64,000 nucleotides of DNA from Aurantiochytrium sp. KH105 (Eukaryota; Sar; Bigyra; Thraustochytrida; Thraustochytriidae). A program made the position numbers and the translations under genes. The notes beneath the pieces are model-generated. The model was not told the origin of the DNA. It worked only from the letters and a program-made list of their open reading frames with translations, and searched no databases. The stretch is from assembly GCA_003116975.1 (NCBI GenBank), contig BGKB01000122.1, positions 124,001 to 188,000 of the forward strand. The letters run 5' to 3'. Positions 18,557 to 28,311 of this stretch are shown here, in pieces (positions within the stretch are counted from its first letter, which is position 1; each line of letters starts with the position of its first letter).

Positions 18557-19732
18557 ACGAGCCGTCGCCAAGGTCGATTAATGTCCAGGCATACTCTTCC
18601 TCTTCGTCCCAAGAGAGAGAGACCGGCCACGGCGGCTGGAGGAGGCCTAAGTTTTCTTATGAATGATATTTTCCCTTTGCTTGCGCAGGCCTTTCTCTTT
18701 GCGCGTCCTTTTCCGGCCGACCGACCGACTGCTGATGGATGGCCACAACGCAACCTTTCTGACCTTGTCCTCGTCGCCTTCGCTCTCTCTCCCTCGGCCC
18801 GCGCTCCGCTCCGCTCAGCAAAGCAGTCTCTCGCCACGAAGGCACGGCTAGCAGCCCGCCTCGTGGCCTCGCCCGTCATCGCAACGTGGCCGGGCGGTCA
18901 AGGACGTCGATGATCACGATGATGTGCCACCCACCCTGACCATCATCATCATCATCCATCACTCATCATCACTCGGCGCGCAGAATTACTTCTTCCTAGT
19001 CGAGTCGAGTCGAGTCGAGTGAGTCGTGCCAAGGCAAGTCGAGGCGCGGCGATTAGGTGAGCTTTGCCAGGCGGGCGCGTTCGTGCCGCGCCTCACCGCC
19101 CTGCACGTAGCAGGCGCTGGCTCGTGCAGCCAGCCGCAGCTCGATTGAGACGTGCTTGCTCGCTGCCGCGCGGAAAGAGCGTCGTGCACCCGACTAGAGC
19201 TGCAGGCGGGCAGGTGCAGAAAAGAGTGGAAGGGCCAGTAGTAACTGTATACGAGCAGGCGGAGAAAGGTAACGAACTTGTCGATGCCGGCTTTCCGGTC
19301 TCTCTCTCTCTGTATGCGCGGCTCTCTCTTCTAGGACCATTGGGAGACATCGAGCGCCGCATCTCCGCCGCATCTTGGCGCGCAGAAGCGCTTCGCGATC
19401 GCGCGGAGCCGCGAGGGCGGCGACGCGCGCGGCGAGAGGAGCAAAGCGCGGCGGCGAGAGCAGAGCGGCGCAGAGCGGAGCAGAGAGCGGAGCAGAAAGC
19501 GGAGCCGCGTCTGTACCTGGAGCGCAGATCTGGCGGGGCACGGAGCGCGGGGAGAAGGCGATCATCACAGCACCCTTTTCTCTCGCAACGGGTGCGCAGA
19601 ACCGGAGCTCGGAGTCCTCGCGGTCGCGGTCGCGGTCGCGGTCGGTCGTGCGGCGGCGCGCACGCGGCGGGCGAAGCAGGGGCGAGGAGCGCGGCGAGCG
19701 GAGGCGGGTCCGCGTTCGCGAGGCGGGTTTCG
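18557..19732. other. Intergenic, upstream of HAD phosphatase gene
   Basis: 1.18 kb with no supported gene. It holds a CATCAT-rich run near 18937-18970 and a (GAGTC)n array at 18999-19020. The HAD frame is open back to 19064 but without an ATG and with Arg/Ala-rich low-complexity content, so that part is treated as 5' UTR and promoter. Confidence 0.55.
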
Positions 19733-20623
19733 ATGTGGGCGATGAGGATGGCGATGAGGGCGCGCGGAGGAGGCTCCCGCGGCGGCCTCTCGGTGCAGAG
19801 CCGCGCGAAGAGCGCGCTGGCAGGCGCGCAGACGGCAGGCGCGCCGATGGCTGCGCGCGAGGCGCGGCAGTTCGCGCCGGATCTGGTGATCTTCGACAAG
19901 GACGGCACGCTCATCGATTTCAAATTCATGTGGGGCAGGTGGGCGGAGAAGCTGTGCGCCAGACTCGAGGACCAGGGCCACCTGAACCGCGAGGCCATGC
20001 AGCTCTTTACCGAGGCCCTCGGGTACAACAGGACAGAGGGCACGGTGCATAACCGGAGCCCCATTTGCTGCTCGCCGATGCACAACATCGAAGAAATCTG
20101 CGTGGAATTTGTCAGCTCGCACATGGGCTCCAATCGTCGCGACGAGGCCGTGGAGGCCATTCGCAAGGCCTGGCACATGCCCAACCCGGAGACGGACACA
20201 CGTGCGCTCACTGACTTGCACGATTTGTTCTCCTTTTTGCGCAAGGAGCGCGGCTCGAAGATTGCCGTCTGCACCACCGATGACCGCGATGTGACCGAGA
20301 CCACGCTCGCCTGGCTCAAGGTCGACCATCTTGTGGACCAGGTGGTTTGTGGCGACGACGCGCATCTTCCCCCCAAGCCAAATCCAGAGCAAATCTTCCA
20401 TATTTGCGATCGTCTCGGTGTCGAGCCGCGCAACACCGTCATGGTGGGCGACACCATTACGGACATGAGCATGGGCCACGCCGCTCAGGTTGGTCTTCGC
20501 ATCGGCATTCCCAACGGTGCGGGATCCCTCGAGGACCTTTCGCAACACGCAGACTTTATTCTGCCCTCAATGAACAACTTCAAGCGCGTCTTTCAACAAC
20601 TCACCTTGCCGCCCAGGCGCTGA
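19733..20623 (+). CDS. HAD-superfamily phosphatase, phosphoglycolate-phosphatase-like, probably mitochondrial
   Basis: 296 residues from the ATG at 19733. The first 45 residues (MWAMRMAMRARGGGSRGG) are basic, Ser/Ala-rich and almost free of acids, like a mitochondrial presequence; the domain starts at DLVIFDKDGTLIDF. All four HAD motifs are present: I DKDGT (nucleophile and acid/base Asp), II VCTTDDR, III Lys in LPPKPNPEQ, IV VGDTITDMSMG. The cap is helical and inserted after motif I, as in the Gph/PGP-like subgroup, and the length fits. The substrate is probably a small phosphate monoester such as 2-phosphoglycolate, but sequence alone cannot decide. The hydroxyacid dehydrogenases elsewhere in the window act on chemically related C2/C3 acids; a shared pathway is speculation. 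Confidence 0.85.
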   Translation: MWAMRMAMRARGGGSRGGLSVQSRAKSALAGAQTAGAPMAAREARQFAPDLVIFDKDGTLIDFKFMWGRWAEKLCARLEDQGHLNREAMQLFTEALGYNRTEGTVHNRSPICCSPMHNIEEICVEFVSSHMGSNRRDEAVEAIRKAWHMPNPETDTRALTDLHDLFSFLRKERGSKIAVCTTDDRDVTETTLAWLKVDHLVDQVVCGDDAHLPPKPNPEQIFHICDRLGVEPRNTVMVGDTITDMSMGHAAQVGLRIGIPNGAGSLEDLSQHADFILPSMNNFKRVFQQLTLPPRR

Positions 20624-21057
20624 GGCGAACCCGGATGAGAGACTTTTCTTTCTTTTCCCCGATTTTTCTTTCTTTCTCCCATTTACCACCTGTTGCGAAC
20701 GAAAAATCCTGGGGCTTGCCTTGATGACAAGCAAGGAGTGGTTTATGGTTTTGGCACTGTCGCATGTTTAGATAAACGAGCTCACAGATGGGATGCATCA
20801 ACGTTTTAGAAAATTACAATTACAAAACAAAAATAAAATAAAACAAAACACACAGATAATTTAGTAGGCCTACGATTGTGCACGTACGCTATCAAACAAG
20901 ATCCAGTCGAATTGGTTGGTTGGCTGACTGGTCGGTTGATTGGTGATTACAAAAAGTGTCGGTCGATCGTAATGGGTGAAAGAGAGGATAAAGACCTCCC
21001 CTCTGCCTCGGTCTCGGCCTCGTTCTTTTTGGCCTCGACCAAATTATTCAACATTCA
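20624..21057. other. Convergent 3' spacer
   Basis: 434 bases, clearly AT-richer, with an A-rich stretch at about 20812-20850. It lies between convergent stops and holds no visible gene. Confidence 0.6.
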
Positions 21058-23433
21058 CTACAAGAGCTCCTCGGTGGCTACTCTTGCAGAGGTAGGTGGC
21101 GCAGACATTGTTTCTTTCGCGAAAGTGGTGGTCTGAGAGACCTCTGTGTCTACGGGATCCTGGCACGGAGGTTCCGTGAGCTGAAAGCGCGCCATACGCC
21201 AGCAGCAAATCGGGAGCTCGGGCATCTCCTCGTCAGACTCGGCCTGCACCACGAGCGCACCGTCAATGACGGCCTGCGCAAGCCGCTTCGTGACCGTCCA
21301 GCCAAGCTTGCGGCTGAACTTGTTGAAAATGTGAATGTCCACATCAATCTCAAAGTATCCCTGACCCTGGAAGAACCGGTACTCGGGCCGCACCATCCAC
21401 GGTGTGGCGTTGTATCGGTTAAACATGGCGCGCTCGACGCGACTGAAGCCCATTTGGTCTGGATTCACGATGCTCGCCACACACTTGAGACGCTCACGGT
21501 ACGGATCTCCGTCAAAGCAGTTCACAAAGCGACGAAACATTTCCACCGAGACGTGCTCCGGGTTGTCGCGCGCCCAATCGCTAAGACGAAAGACTCCGCC
21601 CATGCCACTGCTTTTACCGTCCGTCTTGTCGCGGCCAAGCAGTGCGGGCTCATACATTGGAGCCTGGTAGTTCACAATGAGGACCTCTGGTAGTCCCGAG
21701 CGATTCTCCACGGACGACTTGGGGATCTTTGGCAGAGCGAGGCGTTCGGCAAGATGAAAGACCTTTCTCTCCGTGCTTGCGAGATCCATAGAGACGAGCT
21801 CGTAAATGGCTGGGCCAGCTTCCGCTTTGAGCTTGTTGCGCTTGTAATTGGGACCCACGCGAAGCCGAAAGTTGGACCCGGGAATCTCGCCGTAGCAATT
21901 GATGCGCGAGGCGTCCTCAAGGGCAGTCTCCGCGTCGCACCTTTCCGTGCCCGACCCAAAGGCTCGCTTCGAATCATCAATTTCATCTTCCTCTTCAGTT
22001 GGCTGCACCTCCTCCTTGCTACCATGCGAGACGTCATCAGCCACCATATCAGCCTCTTCGCGCTTGTGACGTTCTTTGCGCGACGATTTGCTCGTGTCAG
22101 TATTGCGGCGTCGGAGACCACGGTGACGTCGATTGCGGCGAGCGCGACGCCGAGGCTTGGTGGGACGGCTGCTTCGGCTGTCGACTTCAAGTCCATCGTT
22201 GTCTTCATCCTCGGTGTCACCGTCCAGGTCTTCGCCATCGTCGTCGTTCTCCGAATTCGAGGACAGCGACGAGCGAGAGGAGACCGCGGACCGGGTCGAA
22301 GCCGAACGAACGAGACTGCTGAGTCTGCTGTCCTGCGAGGCGAGAAAGTGGGCGAAACCAGATTCGGCGTGAGGACCAGAGGCGGTGGAGGCCGCCTTGG
22401 ACCGCTTCTTCTTCTTTGAGGTCTTGACCATCCTGGGATAGAGGCCGAAGTCGTCGTCCATGTTGGTCCTCACATCACTCCAGGAAACCTGAAGCGTGCC
22501 GCCAAAGCGCTCCTCGCGCTGATCGACGGCGAGGTATTGATCGAAGCTGGCGGCTGTTTCCAGCGAAGTGGAGGCGCGCTGGTCGTTGCCTGCTGTGAGC
22601 CAGGTGGCAATGTTCGAGAGAAAGCCAAGGTCTTCATCTGGAGACTTGGAGCAATTGGCAATAAAAACAACCTTGCGCAAGGTGTCCTGGCGCAAGAGGT
22701 ACGACCATGTTCTCCAAACGGACTGGCTCAAGCTGGAGTCTGGGTAAAAGAGGACCTTGGCGAGGCGGCCAGAGTAAAAATTGTAGAGGAGCGGGACGAG
22801 CTCGCGCAGAAGCTTGCTGTCGAGGTTGTGGCGCGACGCGTTTTCGAGGTCGAGGAGAAGCGTGATATCCTCGACGTTGTGGTCGGCGAGCTTGCTCTCG
22901 ATTTTCCACAGGATGAAGCGCAGCGTGGTCTCGGCAGAGAAGAGCTGCGGGTCGTGGCGTCGCAGACAGACGGTGAGCACGGGTCTGCCGTCGAGGTCCT
23001 TTCCGGCCCAGTACAGGAAGCCGCGCTTGTCCTGCGCCTCGAACTCTGCGCTGCTGCCAAGCAGCGCGTCCACGCCGTGGTCTCTGCGCCAGAAGAGCTG
23101 CTGGAGCGCCTGGTTGCAGGCGACCTGCGGGTCAAGGTCGTTGGCACGAAGCAGTCTTGCGATCTCCGCGTCCGACAAGCTCACGGCGCGCTCGATGAGG
23201 TCGGCGTCCTTCTTGCGCTCGCTGGCCGCCGAGGTCCACCTGCACCCGGCGAGTCCGCACGCGGCGAGGATGCCGAGCCTCGTCTTGCCGCGGGGCACGC
23301 CGCCACCGTTGTGCCCATCTCGGTCGCGGCGGTACTGCCTGTGCGCCCTGCGCAGGTCTTGCACGGCGGCCTGGATGAGCACGCGGACCTGGCCGATGCG
23401 GCGCACGAGCTCCTCGCGCGGCACCTCCTGCAT
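21058..23433 (-). CDS. CRAL-TRIO (Sec14) protein with C-terminal EDR2/DUF1336 domain
   Basis: 791 residues from the ATG at 23433; the frame extends upstream only from a GTG. A Sec14-type lipid-binding domain occupies roughly residues 75-290: a helical N-lobe, then GKDLDGRPVLTVCLRRHDP, ITLLLDLENASRHN, and KVLFYPDSS near the gate. A Ser/Asp/Arg-rich linker of about 220 residues with nuclear-signal-like basic runs (KPRRRARRNRRHRG) follows. Residues about 510-752 form an EDR2_C domain: FRLRVGPNYKRN, YELVSMDL, LIVNYQAP, FRRFVN, and the ending GYFEIDVDIHIF ... RMARFQL. EDR2 domains are found with PH and START lipid domains in plants and protists. The combination suggests a lipid-transfer or membrane-signalling protein. 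Pairing the two domains in one chain is unusual to my knowledge. Confidence 0.85.
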   Translation of the reverse strand: MQEVPREELVRRIGQVRVLIQAAVQDLRRAHRQYRRDRDGHNGGGVPRGKTRLGILAACGLAGCRWTSAASERKKDADLIERAVSLSDAEIARLLRANDLDPQVACNQALQQLFWRRDHGVDALLGSSAEFEAQDKRGFLYWAGKDLDGRPVLTVCLRRHDPQLFSAETTLRFILWKIESKLADHNVEDITLLLDLENASRHNLDSKLLRELVPLLYNFYSGRLAKVLFYPDSSLSQSVWRTWSYLLRQDTLRKVVFIANCSKSPDEDLGFLSNIATWLTAGNDQRASTSLETAASFDQYLAVDQREERFGGTLQVSWSDVRTNMDDDFGLYPRMVKTSKKKKRSKAASTASGPHAESGFAHFLASQDSRLSSLVRSASTRSAVSSRSSLSSNSENDDDGEDLDGDTEDEDNDGLEVDSRSSRPTKPRRRARRNRRHRGLRRRNTDTSKSSRKERHKREEADMVADDVSHGSKEEVQPTEEEDEIDDSKRAFGSGTERCDAETALEDASRINCYGEIPGSNFRLRVGPNYKRNKLKAEAGPAIYELVSMDLASTERKVFHLAERLALPKIPKSSVENRSGLPEVLIVNYQAPMYEPALLGRDKTDGKSSGMGGVFRLSDWARDNPEHVSVEMFRRFVNCFDGDPYRERLKCVASIVNPDQMGFSRVERAMFNRYNATPWMVRPEYRFFQGQGYFEIDVDIHIFNKFSRKLGWTVTKRLAQAVIDGALVVQAESDEEMPELPICCWRMARFQLTEPPCQDPVDTEVSQTTTFAKETMSAPPTSARVATEELL

Positions 23434-24811
23434 CCTCCCCGTCGCTGCCCCTCCTCCTCCTCGCTGTCGTCCGTCTGCTCGCCGCGAGGTTGGCGCTCTG
23501 CCGCCCGAGCGATGCGGTTCTGATCTCTCTCTCGTCGCGGCTGCGCGGCTCTGCTGCACGTGCGGCGTATGTACTTTGGGTCTCTTGACACTCCTGCGCA
23601 CTGCTCACAGCGCGTGCACGTGCCGCACTAACCTAACAAACTAACGCAAGGAGCCCAGAGTGCCGACTGCGCCTGCGACTGCTCGACTCCGACCGAGCCA
23701 GCAACCCTGAACGCAGCCACGCCAGGCAAGCCGCGCCAGGCCAGGCCGGAGCTGCAGAGACTGCGCGCGGCTGCGGACAGCGAGCGCCGAGCGAGAGAGC
23801 GAAAAAGGCGCGCAAGGCGAGGCCGCAGACCGGCCGCAGCACGAGACACATGGCGGGGCACGGACCGTGAAAGCCGCGGTGCGAGGCGAGGAAGAAGACG
23901 GGGCCGGCGAGCTAGCGAGCGGGCGGATGCGAGGAGCGAGCTGCGCTGCCACGCAAGGTCGAGGGCGAGAGAGAGCGTTGGAGGCAGGCGAGAGGATGGC
24001 TGCAGCCAGTCAGTCGAGGACATACTCGTGCATGAAGGACCGCCCGAGCGCTCGAGCGCTTGGGCGCGGTACGTACGTACGAGGAGAGGCCGACCGCAGC
24101 ACCGCGCCCGACAACGAGGCCGAGGCCGGCAACGCTGCGGAGACGAAGGCAGGCCGGGACGTACGCGGAGACGAGTGTTGGTTGCAATGGCCTGCGCGAG
24201 GAGCGCTCTGCGCAGCGGCGGAAACTCAAGGCCAGGCTCGAGCTCGAGCTTGATTGACAGTGAGCCTGCGAGCTCGAGCTCGAGCTTGAGCCTGCGAGCT
24301 TGAGCTTGAGCTCGAGCTTGAGCCTGCAAGCTTGAGCTTACGCTATTTGGGGCTCGCGAGGGAGCCGCGGCGGGGTCAGAAGTCCACCCGGCCGATGCGA
24401 GCTTGGGACCGCCGGGACCCTAACGGGGCGCCAGGCGCGGCGACGCCGAGCTGCAGTTTAGGGATACAAGCCACCCTGGGCCTAGTTGGTCGTTGGGGCG
24501 GCTCGAGCCCGACCCGGCCCAGCGTCACGCCGGGTTCGCAGCCTGGGGCCTGGCTCGGCCGCCAGAGCTAGCTGAGCGAGCTAGCTCGCTAGCGTGGCAT
24601 GTGGTCTGGTCCATCGCGAGAAGAGCGCGAAACGGGCGCGTGCAGCGGGCAGAGGCAGAGGCAGAGGCAGGTCATGGTGGTTTTGAGGTTGTTATCTAGT
24701 AAACGTTAAAGATAGGTGCAGCGCGTGCAGGACGAGCAGCAGCACCCGGGCCAGGCGCAGATGCAGCAGGCGTACGATCACTGGACGCACTGCACGCGCG
24801 AGGCGGCGGGC
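23434..24811. other. Intergenic, upstream of the CRAL-TRIO/EDR2 gene
   Basis: 1.38 kb of GC-rich sequence between tandem minus-strand genes, with no supported coding frame. It carries an Xho/Sac-type GAGCTCGAGCTTGAG repeat cluster (listed separately) and short CCAGGC repeats. It should contain the promoter of the gene starting at 23433 and the 3' end of the NELF-like gene. Confidence 0.55.
24237..24340. repeat. Palindromic GAGCTCGAGCTTGAGCCTGC repeat cluster
   Basis: Degenerate copies of a roughly 20-base unit made of GAGCTCGAGCTTGAG plus a CCTGCGAG or CCTGCAAG spacer. The GAGCTC and CTCGAG cores are palindromic, so the strand could fold on itself. Confidence 0.8.
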
Positions 24812-27751
24812 TCATTTGGGACGAAAGGGCACGAGCGAGATCTTCTCGCGGCGGGAGGCGGTCCCCGGAAGCCCGCGCGAGGCGGCGGAGGCGGCGGAGA
24901 CGATGGACGAGGTCCTCGCGAGGCCCTGTGACACGGCGGAGGAGGAGGAGCCGGAAGACCGCGCAGGCGGAGCAGGCGTGGTGGCAGCTTTGGCTGCAGG
25001 GCCCGGGCGCGGCGCGCTCGAGGTCGAGGCGAACTGCATGACAGAGGACGAGACGGCCGAGCTCGGCATTGTCGAGGCGAGCGCGACGGTGTTCTGGCAG
25101 CGCGCGCGCAAATCGCTGACAAGGCGGATATCGTCGCGGTTGTACGCCATGCGCACCGCCCGCCCACAGGCGTCCAAAGTGACGAGCTGCAAAACGGCCT
25201 TGGCGAACTCCGGCGAAAGATTACTCCCCACCGTCTTGGCCAGGCGAACCACAAAGTGGCGCACGAGATGCGCGTCCATGTGGCCCTGCAGAGCTTGGTT
25301 ACGCACAAACTCGAGGACCTGGAATACGAAACCCATCTCGATGAGGAAGATGAACTCGTCGACGATGAGCTTCTTGATTTCTAAAAGCTTGGCCTGGTAA
25401 ATATTGAGCGGATTCATGGGCAACGCATGGCAGAGTGCAAAAAAAGCCATGATACGCTGCAACGGGTGCGCGCGCGCCGCGCAGCGAATCAGGTGCAGCA
25501 TCACGGACATACCCGTGTAAAAGTACCGCTCCTTTTGGAAAGCCTGAGACAGCATGCAATTACGCGCGAAGCGAATGACTCCGCTCGAGACAATCGGGTA
25601 CTCGGCCACCAGGCTGCTCAGCGTCTTGACGCTTGGCGAGTCGACCTGCAGAGCCTCCATTGACATCGTCTTGCTGTCCTTGCAGATCTTGATGGCATCC
25701 ACGAGAGCCACAAAGACCTCGCGCTCGAGACCCTTGCCCGGTACCCGAGCTGCCGCCACAGCGGTCACGTACGCGCCGTCTTCAATACACGCCGCGTCCA
25801 TCTCGCGGAACGGGTCAAAGAGCTGCGTCACGAGCAGCAAGATCACTTCCAGGCGGCGCAGAGGCCACAACGGGACCAAGGAGGCCTCGGGATTCCGTTC
25901 CGGGTCAAAGATGGCGCGCAGCTGCGCAAAGGCTTCAGGCTTGAACATGCGGTCAGCAAGGCAGGTCCGCAGCAGCGTCGCTAACGACGGAAAACCGCCC
26001 TGTGCCGGGCTCGCGCTCAGACCGAACTCGTTGCGTCTATTTAATGGCATGCACAGCTGCACTGCGCTTTGACGGCCCCGCTCCGCGCTATCTTGCTTGC
26101 GAGGCACGTTCATCAGGCCCTGACGCAGTCGACGCATCTTGCTGCGCAAAAGCGTGGAATTCACCCGGAGTTCACCTGCAGCAGCGGTCGCCGCGGCAGC
26201 TGGTGAGCCTTCCAGACCCTCTGGGAGGTCGTCGCTGCCCTCAAGCGCCTCGAGCACCTCCATGGCAAAGAAATATGTGTACTGCGAGTGCCCTGCCAGC
26301 TCGCGGAAGCGCTCCTCCAACTTGCTCAATTCCGCGGGGCTATTGCCGCGGCCATCGTCGCCGCAGTCGAGGATTTCGCGCAAAAGGTCTGTAAACGTTC
26401 GCCGAAAGACGGCAAAGTAGCTCGCCGGGCTCATGACCTGCGCCACCTCAGCGTGGTGTCCCTCCTTGCACATGGCGCGCACCGCAAAGTCCAGCAGAGG
26501 GACAGTCTTGTGCTTGTCGGCGAGCCGAATCAGCGTCGCACGCCATTGTGAGCACCGGAGCATCCCCTTGAGCCATGCCGGCGGTTCCTCGTCCTCCATC
26601 ATTGTTGCTAGCTTTTCCTTGTCAAAGTGCTGCTCCACGAGCTTGGAAAGATAGTCGACGGCGGCAGGCGGCGGGTCGCGATCGGTATTTCCCTCCTTGG
26701 CTGACAATCCGGATCCATTCTTTTGTGTCTCGCTACCAGCAGCCGCCCCAGCGCCCTCGCCGGATGGCGGTTTGTGCTGCGGTGTTCCGCGCAGCGATGG
26801 GGTCTGTTCAAGCACTTGGAGCCATCGCACGGCGAGGCCCGTGTATTCGGCATAGCCGTCGAATCCAGACGAGAGCATTTCGATCAAAAGGTCTACGTCA
26901 CGGCGAGCGCGTTTGTGACTTCGTTTCGCTGACTCGCCTTCGCCTTTGCGCCGAAGCCACTGTGCCATCCATCCCTTGACACGAGGGTCCAATATTGCGT
27001 CTTTGCTCGAGAGTCGAGACTGCAAATCCTTGCGGGCTTGCGGCATGTCCTCGATGGCCACATTCACATCGTCGTCGTCGTCGTCATCATCCTTGTTCTT
27101 GTTCGAGGGCGCCTTGCGCTTTTTTCCTACAGACAAAGGTCCATCCGTGTCCGTTTGCGCGGGCTGGTCCTCGCCCATTTCCGTGTCGCCGTCGCCGTCC
27201 TCTTCAGACCGGGGACCTGCGTTGCTTGAGACGGCAGCCTCCTCGCGAGTCGAAGAAGACGCACCAGCATCTTTCTTTTCTGTTGCGGCGGACGACCGAG
27301 CGGCACCGCCGTTGCTGCTGCTCACCCGGAGCTCTCGCATGGACGCTGAGGCTACCTCTGCTGCAGACACTGTTGGCCGAGTCCACCGTTTGGCGCCCGA
27401 GGCTTTGTGGAAATAAAAAGGCATGCCTCCAGCATCAAGCTCCGTCCAGCCGGGCGCCAGAGGCTCTTGAGGTTTCGCGTCGTTGCCATCGCCGCCGCTC
27501 TTGGTCTCCTTGTTGCCGGCATCCTCGGGCGACGGCTTGGGCGCCTCGTTCTCTTGCTCCTTGCCGTCTTTGGCTTCGCTCTTGGCGTCGCCTTCGGACG
27601 TTGCGGCCGGCGTCGTCTCGGTGGCTGCGGCAGTCTCCGCCTCCGCGCGCGGCTCCTCCGCGGTCGAGGCCGCCGCGGCCGCCGAGCCCGAGCTCGCGGC
27701 GCCGCTCGCCTCCGTCGTCGTCGCCGCCGCCGCGGGCTCGTCTGCCGCCAT
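24812..27751 (-). CDS. NELFCD: NELF-C/D (TH1) homolog with an N-terminal WW domain
   Basis: 979 residues from the ATG at 27751. After a 95-residue Ala/Glu/Thr-rich leader, residues 98-127 form a WW domain (PGWTELDAGGMPFYF ... WTRP) with both Trp residues. An acidic/basic disordered part follows (NKDDDDDDDD, KRSHKRARRD). From about 365 to 880 the protein matches TH1/NELF-C/D: VEQHFDKEKLATMM, WLKGMLRCSQWRATLIRLADKH, LLDFAVRAMCKEGHHAEV, YTYFFAMEVLEAL, and near the end FIFLIEMGFVFQVLEFVRNQAL. NELF-C/D is the core subunit of negative elongation factor, which pauses RNA polymerase II. The WW domain binds Pro-rich or phospho-Ser-Pro peptides in other proteins, so a link to the polymerase tail is a reasonable inference. 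A Ser/Ala-rich tail ends the chain. Confidence 0.85.
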   Translation of the reverse strand: MAADEPAAAATTTEASGAASSGSAAAAASTAEEPRAEAETAAATETTPAATSEGDAKSEAKDGKEQENEAPKPSPEDAGNKETKSGGDGNDAKPQEPLAPGWTELDAGGMPFYFHKASGAKRWTRPTVSAAEVASASMRELRVSSSNGGAARSSAATEKKDAGASSSTREEAAVSSNAGPRSEEDGDGDTEMGEDQPAQTDTDGPLSVGKKRKAPSNKNKDDDDDDDDVNVAIEDMPQARKDLQSRLSSKDAILDPRVKGWMAQWLRRKGEGESAKRSHKRARRDVDLLIEMLSSGFDGYAEYTGLAVRWLQVLEQTPSLRGTPQHKPPSGEGAGAAAGSETQKNGSGLSAKEGNTDRDPPPAAVDYLSKLVEQHFDKEKLATMMEDEEPPAWLKGMLRCSQWRATLIRLADKHKTVPLLDFAVRAMCKEGHHAEVAQVMSPASYFAVFRRTFTDLLREILDCGDDGRGNSPAELSKLEERFRELAGHSQYTYFFAMEVLEALEGSDDLPEGLEGSPAAAATAAAGELRVNSTLLRSKMRRLRQGLMNVPRKQDSAERGRQSAVQLCMPLNRRNEFGLSASPAQGGFPSLATLLRTCLADRMFKPEAFAQLRAIFDPERNPEASLVPLWPLRRLEVILLLVTQLFDPFREMDAACIEDGAYVTAVAAARVPGKGLEREVFVALVDAIKICKDSKTMSMEALQVDSPSVKTLSSLVAEYPIVSSGVIRFARNCMLSQAFQKERYFYTGMSVMLHLIRCAARAHPLQRIMAFFALCHALPMNPLNIYQAKLLEIKKLIVDEFIFLIEMGFVFQVLEFVRNQALQGHMDAHLVRHFVVRLAKTVGSNLSPEFAKAVLQLVTLDACGRAVRMAYNRDDIRLVSDLRARCQNTVALASTMPSSAVSSSVMQFASTSSAPRPGPAAKAATTPAPPARSSGSSSSAVSQGLARTSSIVSAASAASRGLPGTASRREKISLVPFRPK

Positions 27752-28311
27752 GGCCGCGGGCGCCGCCAGCTGGCGCCGCTAGCGCCGCGGGCGCCGCGGG
27801 CGCCGCTAGCGCCGGGGCCCGGCCACCGTCGCGCCGCGAGCGCCGCGCTGCCCTGCTCGCCGCGCCGCGCGCAGCCTTCGCGCCCGAGCTGGATTTCTTC
27901 TTGCGAGGAAGGCAAACGAGATTTGGCCGGCGCTGCTTTTGATCGGGATTCCCTCTCGCTCCCTTGTCCGCGCTCTTCGCCATTCGACGATGGAGGCGAA
28001 GGCCAGAAACCTGTTGAGCTCTTGCAGCGACAATGGCGAGGCGCGCGAGCTGCCATGGACTTCAGATTGGCGATGCAAATGAGCGGAGGATACTTTTTCT
28101 GGAGATTTGGGGACAATTAGAATGTACAGCGCAAGTTGACAAGGTATGGGACGCAAGCGATATGGAAACTACCTGGATAACAACATCTTTAGCGCCAGCA
28201 CATAATCTTTTCCACCAATTCGCTCGACTGAGATTCGTCATCAATTTGTAGACGCCGATGCGGCTCGATGCGGACAAAGTCAAACTCTTTGCCTTCGAAC
28301 AAGAGGAGTCC
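27752..28311. other. Intergenic, NELF-C/D upstream region
   Basis: 560 bases between tandem minus-strand genes. The part next to the NELF ATG is a GGCGCC-rich stretch (27755-27850). No gene is visible. Confidence 0.55.

Noticed and set aside
19064-19732. Upstream extension of the HAD phosphatase frame
   Set aside because: No ATG, Arg/Ala/Glu low complexity, and the ATG at 19733 begins a good presequence.
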